Source: Porticoccaceae bacterium
Lineage (GTDB): Bacteria; Pseudomonadota; Gammaproteobacteria; Pseudomonadales; Porticoccaceae
Assembly: GCA_029246925.1 (NCBI GenBank)
Contig: JAQWMF010000077.1
Location: forward strand, 1 to 41,069
Reading direction: 5' to 3'
DNA: 41,069 bases
Shown: positions 27,532 to 34,485 of the stretch, piece by piece
Position numbering within the stretch: the first letter of the stretch is position 1
Layout: every line of letters starts with the position of its first letter
Translations under genes and position numbers: made by a program
Notes under the pieces: generated by a model
The model's input: only the letters and a program-made list of their open reading frames with translations
Told to the model about the DNA's origin: nothing
Databases searched by the model: none

Positions 27532-29196
27532 ATGTATAAATACGATAATTATGACCATAAAATTGTAAACGAACGAGTTGAGCAATTTAGAGACCAAACA
27601 CAACGCTATTTAGCAGGAGAGATTGCAGATGAAGAATTCCTTCCCCTGCGCCTGCAAAATGGTCTTTATGTTCAGCGTTTGGCGCCAATGCTTCGAATCG
27701 CAGTGCCCTACGGCATGCTATCCAGCCATCAAGTAAGAAAACTTGCCCATATCGCTCGGGTCTATGATAAAGGCTATGTTCACTTTACTACAAGACAAAA
27801 TATTCAACTAAACTGGCCAGCCTTAGAGCAGGTTCCAGATATACTGGCAGCGTTAGCCGAAGTTGAAATGCATGCTATCCAAACCAGTGGAAACTGTATT
27901 CGAAATACAACCACTGATCAATTCGCTGGGGTAGCTAATGATGAAATTGAAGACCCCCGCCCCTGGTGTGAACTAATACGTCAGTGGTCGACCATGCACC
28001 CTGAATTCGCTTTTTTACCGCGAAAATTTAAAATCGCGGTATGTGGTTCCGAAGAAGATCGCGCCGCCTTTTTGCTACATGATATTGGCCTGCAACTCGT
28101 TAAAAACGATGCTGGAGAGCTTGGATTTGAAGTTTTTGTCGGTGGCGGCTTAGGTCGTACACCAGTTATTGGCTCATCAATTAGAAAATTTTTACCCAAA
28201 GAGCATCTTCTATCCTACTTAGACGCCATTGTTAGGGTATATAACCGTTACGGTAACCGAGATAATAAATATAAGGCACGAATTAAAATTCTAGTTAAAG
28301 CTTGGACGCCGGAGGTTTTTGCCCAACGTGTAGAAGCTGAATGGGAACATTTAAAGAATGGGCCCTCAACGCTGACTGACAAAGAGATATCCAGAGTTAA
28401 ACGCTTCTTTTCTGCACCTGATTACCAATCCATTAATGCAACTGAATCAGCCGATAAATTAGCTGCCATTGCCGCTGACAATACTGCCTTTAGCCGTTGG
28501 TTAGACCGAAATACACAGTCGCAAAAACAAGCAGGCTATAGATCGGTTACCCTCTCATTAAAGCCAGCTGGTGTAGCTCCGGGTGATGTCACCGATAAAC
28601 AGCTTGAAACTATTGCTGACTTAGCCGACCGCTATTCCTTTGGCGAGTTGCGAGCAACTCATAATCAAAATGTTGTACTTACAGATGTTATTGAATCAGA
28701 GCTCTATAATCTCTGGAAACAAGCTAAAGCCTCAGGTCTAGCTACACCAAATATTGGAACCATCAATGATATGATCTGCTGTCCAGGGGGCGATTATTGC
28801 TCTCTTGCAAACGCAAAATCTATCCCTGTTGCTGAAGCCATTCAACGAAAATTTTCTGACCTTGATTATGTTTATGATCTCGGTGATCTAACGTTAAATA
28901 TTTCTGGATGCATGAATGCCTGTGGGCACCACCATATCGGACATATCGGCATTCTTGGTGTCGATAAGAAAGGTAAGGAATGGTACCAAATACAAATAGG
29001 CGGCAGTGCCAACAAAAACGCCTCTCTTGGCAAGGTCCTTGGCCCCTCTCTAGCACGTGACCAAATTACTGACGGCATTGAAAAATTGCTTGATGTCTAT
29101 GTCGAAAATAGAATTGCCGATGAAAGTTTTCTAAGTACCTATCAACGTATTGGAATTGAGAAGTTTAAGGAAAGAGTCTATGCCCCAAGTACTTAA
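27532..29196 (+). CDS. cysI: nitrite/sulfite reductase hemoprotein (sulfite reductase, CysI type)
   Basis: Encodes 554 residues, nearly the same as Pseudomonas CysI. It reduces sulfite to sulfide using siroheme and a [4Fe-4S] cluster. The four cluster cysteines are in CCPGGDYCSLANAK and SGCMNACGHHHIGH. NTTTDQFAGV and VHFTTRQNIQLNW are typical siroheme-binding and half-domain motifs. The start MYKYDNYDHKIV matches the pseudomonad N-terminus, although no clear Shine-Dalgarno sequence precedes it. The last 17 bases overlap the DUF934 gene, a conserved arrangement in pseudomonads. The electron donor is not encoded here. Sulfite is preferred over nitrite as substrate because of that partner. Confidence 0.93.
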   Translation: MYKYDNYDHKIVNERVEQFRDQTQRYLAGEIADEEFLPLRLQNGLYVQRLAPMLRIAVPYGMLSSHQVRKLAHIARVYDKGYVHFTTRQNIQLNWPALEQVPDILAALAEVEMHAIQTSGNCIRNTTTDQFAGVANDEIEDPRPWCELIRQWSTMHPEFAFLPRKFKIAVCGSEEDRAAFLLHDIGLQLVKNDAGELGFEVFVGGGLGRTPVIGSSIRKFLPKEHLLSYLDAIVRVYNRYGNRDNKYKARIKILVKAWTPEVFAQRVEAEWEHLKNGPSTLTDKEISRVKRFFSAPDYQSINATESADKLAAIAADNTAFSRWLDRNTQSQKQAGYRSVTLSLKPAGVAPGDVTDKQLETIADLADRYSFGELRATHNQNVVLTDVIESELYNLWKQAKASGLATPNIGTINDMICCPGGDYCSLANAKSIPVAEAIQRKFSDLDYVYDLGDLTLNISGCMNACGHHHIGHIGILGVDKKGKEWYQIQIGGSANKNASLGKVLGPSLARDQITDGIEKLLDVYVENRIADESFLSTYQRIGIEKFKERVYAPST

Positions 29197-29665
29197 AGAC
29201 CATTGTGTTATTGAAGATAACTGGATCCCATTAGAAGCGTCTTCAGAGACTGTTCCTGAGGGAGATGTCCTTCTGACCTATAACCAATGGCAAGACTTTT
29301 CAGAACAGTTACCCACCCACAACGGTAGTGTCGGGGTCATCATCGAGGGCAATGCTGAAATCGAAGATATTGTTGAACCCTTGCTTAATCTGCCACTTAT
29401 AGCGATAAATTTTCCCAAATTCGCCGATGGACGAGGCTTCTCAATAGCTAGGTTACTGCGTGAGCGCTATAATTATCAGGGCGAAATTCGTGCAGTTGGT
29501 GGTTTTATTCGCGATCAGTTATATTTACTCAGTCGCTGCGGCTTTAATGCTTTTAAATTTTCGGATGATACTGATTTAACCAAGGCGGCTAACTCACTAC
29601 AGGATTTCTCTGAAACCTATCAGGTGAGTGCAGACGAAGAAAATCCACTTTTCAGAAGACGATAA
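29180..29665 (+). CDS. DUF934 family protein, sulfite reductase partner
   Basis: Encodes 161 residues from the ATG at 29180 (MPQVLKDHCV). AGGA lies 8 bases upstream, so the in-frame TTG at 29150 is rejected. Family signatures: LLTYNQWQDF, AINFPKFADGRGFSIARLLRERY, GEIRAVGGFIRDQLYLLSRCGFNAFKF. Members are almost always encoded directly after siroheme sulfite reductase and are thought to assist it; the biochemical role is unsettled. The overlap with cysI indicates translational coupling. Confidence 0.88.
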   Translation: MPQVLKDHCVIEDNWIPLEASSETVPEGDVLLTYNQWQDFSEQLPTHNGSVGVIIEGNAEIEDIVEPLLNLPLIAINFPKFADGRGFSIARLLRERYNYQGEIRAVGGFIRDQLYLLSRCGFNAFKFSDDTDLTKAANSLQDFSETYQVSADEENPLFRRR

Positions 29666-29701
29666 GTAATTTGCAGTCTAATCAACAAGCAGGTTTAACC
29701 A

Positions 29702-30868
29702 ATGGATCAGCACGTTGTTTTTATCTTTTTTCTTATCTTTACAGGCGGCTCTCTTTTAGCCTCTCTTGCCCTTTTCGGTCGCCAGCCACTTCTGGTAGCC
29801 TATATTGCCCTTGGCGCACTTATGGGCCCTTATGGGCTTGGCTGGGTATCTGATCTAGAGCTTATTGCGCAAATCTCCTCTATAGGTATTGTATTTTTGC
29901 TGTTTTTACTAGGCTTAGATATGCAACCACAATCACTGCTCAAGGTGCTTAAGAAAGTTGCACATATCACTCTAATAAGCTCCCTACTGTTTGGTGTAAT
30001 TGGTTTTGGTATTGCCTATAACTTCAACTTCACCCTAATTGAATGCACAATCATTGGTGCAGCAATGATGTTTTCTAGCACCATTATTGGCATTAAACTT
30101 TTGCCTACAACTGCCCTCCATCACAAACACTCCGGTGAATTAATGGTCGGTATGTTATTAATGCAGGATTTTCTGGCTATTGCCGTGTTGCTTGTATTGT
30201 TATCAGCAAGCTCCAGTGACAATGGTATGTCTAGTCTTGTGATGAGTATAGTGGCACTCCCAGCGCTTGTGATCTGCTCAATGTCCTTGGTACGCTATCT
30301 ATTGCAGCCTTTGTTTTCACGTTTTGATCGTATTGGCGAATATATTTTCCTACTGACTATAGGTTGGTGCTTAGGTATTGCGGAATTAGCCGAAGTCATT
30401 GGTCTATCTAAGGAAATAGGCGCCTTTATTGCCGGTATTTCATTAGCAACAAGTCCAATTGCCCAGTATATTGCTCTAAACCTCAAGCCATTAAGGGACT
30501 TCTTTTTAATACTGTTTTTCTTCTCGCTTGGCGGCGGGTTTGATCTATCACTATTAAAAACAATAGCGATACCAGCTATTCTGTTAGCTGTAGTAATGCT
30601 TTCCCTTAAACCAATTATTTACCGATACCTTCTTAAGTCACAGAGCGAAAATAATAGTCTTTCATGGGATATAGGGTTTAGATTAGGGCAAAACAGTGAG
30701 TTTTCACTGCTTATTGCCTATATGGCATTTAGCACGCAATTAATTGGTAATGATGCGTCGCATCTGATTCAAGCAACAGCCATCATTACCTTTTTGATCT
30801 CAAGCTACATTGTTGTGTTTAATTTCCCAAACCCGATCGCCGTTAATGAGCGATTGCGTAGAGACTAA
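29702..30868 (+). CDS. CPA2-family cation/proton antiporter (Kef-type, membrane domain only)
   Basis: Encodes 388 residues, nearly all membrane-spanning (about 12 hydrophobic segments). Seen: LVAYIALGALMGPYGLG and GIVFLLFLLGLDMQP, typical of Kef/CPA2 N-termini, MLLMQDFLAIAVLL with the QD pair of the ion site, and GAFIAGISLATSP. No RCK/TrkA-N domain follows: the protein stops after the transporter domain. It should exchange K+ or Na+ for protons at the inner membrane. AGGT lies 9 bases before the ATG and the gene starts 36 bases after the DUF934 gene. Its end is 2 bases from the convergent sohB. Confidence 0.87.
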   Translation: MDQHVVFIFFLIFTGGSLLASLALFGRQPLLVAYIALGALMGPYGLGWVSDLELIAQISSIGIVFLLFLLGLDMQPQSLLKVLKKVAHITLISSLLFGVIGFGIAYNFNFTLIECTIIGAAMMFSSTIIGIKLLPTTALHHKHSGELMVGMLLMQDFLAIAVLLVLLSASSSDNGMSSLVMSIVALPALVICSMSLVRYLLQPLFSRFDRIGEYIFLLTIGWCLGIAELAEVIGLSKEIGAFIAGISLATSPIAQYIALNLKPLRDFFLILFFFSLGGGFDLSLLKTIAIPAILLAVVMLSLKPIIYRYLLKSQSENNSLSWDIGFRLGQNSEFSLLIAYMAFSTQLIGNDASHLIQATAIITFLISSYIVVFNFPNPIAVNERLRRD

Positions 30869-30870
30869 AC

Positions 30871-31938
30871 TTACTTATAGATGTTCGAACTGTCAGTTAG
30901 ACGGCCCCACCATTTAACAAGTAATCGATCTGCACTTTCCTCAGCTGCGATACCTAAGCGCTGGGGTAGTTTCTTTTTCTGAACATAATTTATTTCGAAG
31001 ACCTTAGATTCTTTGGCGCAGCCAGTAAGATATTCGTCACTCGTCATCAACTCATCGACTAATGATAAGTCCAATGCGCGCGAACCAAACCACACCTCGC
31101 CTGTTGCTACCTTATCAATATCAATTTTAGGCCGACGCTCTGCAACATAGGATTTAAATAATTGATGGGTATCCTGAAGATCTTCAATAAATTTCTCTCG
31201 ACCCTGCTCAGTATTTTCACCAAATATAGTCAGTGTTCTTTTGTGCTCACCCGCAGTTAACAACTCAAAATCAACATCATTCTTTTTCAATAGTCTATGG
31301 AAATTTGGAAGCTGAGCCACAACACCAATGGAGCCAATAATAGCAAATGGCGCGGCAAGAATTTTATCCCCAACACAGGCCATCATATAGCCACCGCTTG
31401 CAGCTACTTTATCAACACAAATTGTAAGAGGAATACTTTGCTTGCGAAGTCGATCCAGCTGACTGCTCGCCAGGCCATAACTATGAACCATACCACCAGA
31501 ACTTTCTAACTTAACAACGACCTCATCTTTAGGCTGTGCCTGAGTAAGAACTGCAGTCACTTCCTCGCGCAAATTAGAAACCGCTGAAGCACTCACATTA
31601 CCCTTAAACTTTAAGACAAAAACTCTCTTTTTTTCATCCTGTTCAGATTGCGCCTTTTTACTATCCAACTTAGCGCGTTTCTTTTGATCTTTACGAAGTT
31701 TTTTTGCCTCAGCTTTCTGTGATACTGGATCTATCAAAGCCAAGGACATAGCTTCACTGATTTCATCGTACTGATCATTTAACGGATTGATCTCTAATTG
31801 ACCCCTATCACCACCCTGTTTATTTTTTTGACTAGCACTGGTAACAATGGCGACCAATAAACCAAAACCCATAATCGCTGTTACCATCTTGGCAAGAAAC
31901 AAACCATACTCTGCTAAAAATTCCAAATTAAACTCCAT
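30871..31938 (-). CDS. sohB: S49 family inner-membrane protease SohB
   Basis: Encodes 355 residues from the ATG at 31938 (MEFNLEFLAEYG). The 14 extra open residues upstream do not fit the family (E. coli SohB 349). One N-terminal membrane helix (AKMVTAIMGFGLLVAIV) is followed by a basic, Lys/Gln-rich linker, then the S49 domain. The catalytic Ser is in KVAASGGYMMACV, followed by APFAIIGSIGVVAQLPNF; the likely Lys base is in AGEHKRTLTIFGENTEQG. GEVWFGSRALDLSLVDEL is the conserved C-terminal part. SohB is a presumed signal-peptide-type peptidase facing the periplasm. The RBS is weak. Confidence 0.92.
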   Translation of the reverse strand: MEFNLEFLAEYGLFLAKMVTAIMGFGLLVAIVTSASQKNKQGGDRGQLEINPLNDQYDEISEAMSLALIDPVSQKAEAKKLRKDQKKRAKLDSKKAQSEQDEKKRVFVLKFKGNVSASAVSNLREEVTAVLTQAQPKDEVVVKLESSGGMVHSYGLASSQLDRLRKQSIPLTICVDKVAASGGYMMACVGDKILAAPFAIIGSIGVVAQLPNFHRLLKKNDVDFELLTAGEHKRTLTIFGENTEQGREKFIEDLQDTHQLFKSYVAERRPKIDIDKVATGEVWFGSRALDLSLVDELMTSDEYLTGCAKESKVFEINYVQKKKLPQRLGIAAEESADRLLVKWWGRLTDSSNIYK

Positions 31939-32097
31939 ATATTGCGTATTACAAAAAAGTGATGATCTGAAAAAAATCACATCAACCTAATTAATTATTC
32001 ATAAACAGGATTATAGACCAAATAAATAATTGAACAATGGTGACTAGCCGTCAGCAAGCGACCATAAAATCTGATAAATTTGGTATATATCATACCG

Positions 32098-32198
32098 TTT
32101 TGGTTGCAAAAACAACCCCGTGCGGCTAAGGTTTGCGCTTTCTCAATATTGCTGCCCAATAAATACCAAAAAGGCTAGTTTATTGACCCAATCGCCTT
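32098..32198 (+). promoter_or_regulatory. possible structured leader of nhaB
   Basis: Several mutually exclusive helices can be drawn: TTTTGGT (32098-32104) with ACCAAAA (32165-32171); GGTTG (32102-32106) with CAACC (32113-32117), which competes with the first; GCAAA (32106-32110) with TTTGC (32132-32136); and AAGGC (32171-32175) with GCCTT (32194-32198), enclosing ATTG/CAAT. Competing stems ahead of a Na+/H+ antiporter recall ion-sensing leaders, but I cannot match any known family. The gap 31939-32236 holds no gene. Confidence 0.3.
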
Positions 32199-32236
32199 AA
32201 TTCGCCAATACAATCAGGCATACAAAGGACAGAAAT

Positions 32237-33742
32237 ATGACGGCAACATTAGCACAGGCATTTCAAAAGAATTTTTTAGGTAACTCCCCTAGTTGGTACC
32301 AAAAACTCATCATTGCTTTTTTGATTATAAATCCTATTTTGCTGACAGTCACCACACCATTTGTAGTTGGCTGGGTGCTTATTGCTCAGTTTATCTTTAC
32401 TTTGGCCATGGCGCTTAAATGCTACCCACTACAACCAGGCGGCCTATTAGCAATAGAGGCAATCTTACTGGGTTTAGCAAGCCCAGATAACGTTTATCAA
32501 GAGACAGTGGCAAACTTTCAAGTGATCCTATTATTAATGTTTATGGTCGCTGGCATTTATTTTATGCGAGATATGCTGCTCTTTACATTCACTAAGATTT
32601 TACTCAATGTACGATCAAAAACTGTACTTTCATTGCTTTTTTGTTTCTCTGGTGCTGTTTTATCCGCATTTCTAGATGCACTGACGGTAACAGCAGTCCT
32701 TATTACAGTGGCCGTTGGCTTTTATTCGGTCTATCACAGGGTGGCTTCTGGTAAAGCATTTGATGACACGACTCATAACCATCTCGATAATAGTACTGTC
32801 ACAGAATCAAATAGTGACAATCTAGAGCAATTCCGGTCATTTCTTCGAAGTCTAATTATGCATGGTGCTGTGGGTACAGCCTTAGGCGGTGTAACAACTC
32901 TAGTGGGCGAACCTCAAAATCTTCTAATTGCTGAAAAAGCTGGCTGGCAATTTATAGAATTCTTTATGCGTATGGCACCAGTGACTATGCCAGTATTTGT
33001 CTGTGGTTTGGTCTGTTGCATCCTTTTGGAAAAAACTAAAATTCTAGGCTATGGGGCACAGTTACCCGACGCTGTGCGACAGGTTCTCACCATATACAGT
33101 CAGGAAGACGAAAAAAACCGTTCAAAAGAACAGGTAGCCATCTTAATTGTTCAAGCCATTGTAGCGGTTATTCTAGTGCTTGGTCTGGCATTTCACTGGG
33201 CACCAGTTGGACTTATTGGCCTAATGATTATTGTACTTCTTACCGCATTTAATGGCGTTACCGAAGAGCATCAAATTGGTAAAGCATTTGAGGAAGCCCT
33301 GCCTTTCACCGCCCTATTGGTTGTATTTTTTGCTATCGTAGCGGTTATACATGAACAGCATCTATTCTCGCCAGTTATTACTTGGGTATTGGCTATGGAC
33401 CCCGCATCACAACCAGGCGTTTTCTTTTTAGCTAATGGTTTGCTCTCGGCAATTAGTGATAATGTGTTTGTAGCAACCGTGTATATCAATGAAGTAAGAG
33501 CGGCACTGGATTCTGGCATGATTGATCGTGAACATTTCGACAAACTTGTCATTGCTATTAACACCGGAACCAATCTGCCTAGCGTAGCAACACCTAATGG
33601 CCAAGCTGCCTTCTTATTCCTGCTCACTTCTGCTTTAGCACCACTTATCGGGTTATCCTATATGCGCATGGTGATTATGGCATTACCATACACAGTTGTG
33701 CTCACGGTTGTTGGTTTTTTAGGCGTCTTATACATGCTATAA
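32237..33742 (+). CDS. nhaB: Na+/H+ antiporter NhaB
   Basis: Encodes 501 residues (E. coli 513) with about 12 membrane segments. The start region [21 protein letters not shown] and [22 protein letters not shown] are diagnostic of Nha[20 protein letters not shown] and [21 protein letters not shown] are typical later motifs. It exports Na+ in exchange for protons at the inner membrane, as needed for pH and salt balance in a marine setting. AAAGGACAG lies before the ATG. It ends in a very strong terminator. Confidence 0.96.
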   Translation: MTATLAQAFQKNFLGNSPSWYQKLIIAFLIINPILLTVTTPFVVGWVLIAQFIFTLAMALKCYPLQPGGLLAIEAILLGLASPDNVYQETVANFQVILLLMFMVAGIYFMRDMLLFTFTKILLNVRSKTVLSLLFCFSGAVLSAFLDALTVTAVLITVAVGFYSVYHRVASGKAFDDTTHNHLDNSTVTESNSDNLEQFRSFLRSLIMHGAVGTALGGVTTLVGEPQNLLIAEKAGWQFIEFFMRMAPVTMPVFVCGLVCCILLEKTKILGYGAQLPDAVRQVLTIYSQEDEKNRSKEQVAILIVQAIVAVILVLGLAFHWAPVGLIGLMIIVLLTAFNGVTEEHQIGKAFEEALPFTALLVVFFAIVAVIHEQHLFSPVITWVLAMDPASQPGVFFLANGLLSAISDNVFVATVYINEVRAALDSGMIDREHFDKLVIAINTGTNLPSVATPNGQAAFLFLLTSALAPLIGLSYMRMVIMALPYTVVLTVVGFLGVLYML

Positions 33743-33788
33743 ATAAATAAAAGCCTTGAGGCAAGTGCCTCAAGGCTTTTATTTATTT
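33741..33788. terminator. bidirectional terminator, perfect 23-base arms
   Basis: The arm at 33741-33763 and its exact complement at 33766-33788 are separated by AG. The core is AAAAGCCTTGAGGCA and its complement. The left arm begins inside the nhaB stop codon. A-rich and T-rich flanks allow termination of both nhaB (+) and the minus-strand gene ending at 33861. Confidence 0.9.
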
Positions 33789-33860
33789 TAACTCTATCCA
33801 AGCAATGACGACAGCTATTTACACTGTTCTATCTTTTTCGAAACATCCAACACATTAGCC

Positions 33861-34244
33861 TTACCTTGGGTATTTAGATGGGAGATTTATAACATCTTTT
33901 TCCCCCAGTAAAACCTCATTGGCAAAATAAAAGTCTCTTACCGCTAAAATTAATTGAGCCGCTCGCCTATCATTGTGATCATTTGTTTCGATACCAAATC
34001 CATCACGGGCGAGAGCGTTTAAATATTTAATAAGCTTTTCTTTGCAATCAGACTTTAATGCAAAGTTATAGACCATTGATATATAGCTATCATATTGATT
34101 ATGAGGCAATTCCGAATCAGATTGACCCAAAGGATCCCAGTGACTCAATAAAATATCACCGATCGCCCGATAAAAGCTATTGCGCTCTATCCATGCAACG
34201 TTTGTTTCACTTACCTTTTGTTGACCTGCGTTTAAACCAGTCAT
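33861..34244 (-). CDS. small WDP(L/I)G-motif protein, DUF1871-like; function unknown
   Basis: Encodes 127 residues, soluble, no signal peptide. I do not recognise a characterised family. The segment ILLSHWDPLGQSDSE, the spaced QYDSYI and the later KYLNALARDGFG resemble, in order and spacing, small proteins of the DUF1871/immunity-like type (WDPIG, then DEYD-Y, then a helix ending in MG). That similarity is from memory and tentative. It stands alone between the nhaB terminator and the terminator of the next gene. The ATG at 34244 has no good Shine-Dalgarno sequence. If it were an immunity protein, no toxin gene is visible beside it. Confidence 0.55.
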   Translation of the reverse strand: MTGLNAGQQKVSETNVAWIERNSFYRAIGDILLSHWDPLGQSDSELPHNQYDSYISMVYNFALKSDCKEKLIKYLNALARDGFGIETNDHNDRRAAQLILAVRDFYFANEVLLGEKDVINLPSKYPR

Positions 34245-34404
34245 TTCTATATTGAGACTCCGCTCATTGCTATTAAATCCATTTAGCTGCTTCTAAATTA
34301 AAGCTTTCAATTAGTGATAACTCGTTTTTTTGAAGCATCACCTTAAACCTAGACCAAAATTATCAGTATCGCAAATTTAAACAGTTACTTTATTAAACAT
34401 TGAA

Positions 34405-34425
34405 TTGTTATCACAATACTGTGAT
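34405..34425. promoter_or_regulatory. overlapping palindromes, possible operator
   Basis: ATCACA-ATAC-TGTGAT (34410-34425) is a perfect inverted repeat. Overlapping it, read on the minus strand, ATTGT-GATA-ACAAT is another and recalls LacI-family operators. It lies about 165 bases upstream of the 127-residue protein gene. Assignment is weak. Confidence 0.25.
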
Positions 34426-34435
34426 TCGATAATCC

Positions 34436-34463
34436 AAAAAAAAGCACCCTTTCGAGTGCTCTT
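34436..34463 (-). terminator. terminator of the beta-propeller protein gene
   Basis: On the minus strand AGCAC (34460-34456), an 8-base loop with one extra pair, GTGCT (34447-34443), then a run of eight T's. It lies 25 bases after the stop of the gene that ends at 34486. Confidence 0.75.
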
Positions 34464-34485
34464 TTATTAATAGACGACAGGCTAT

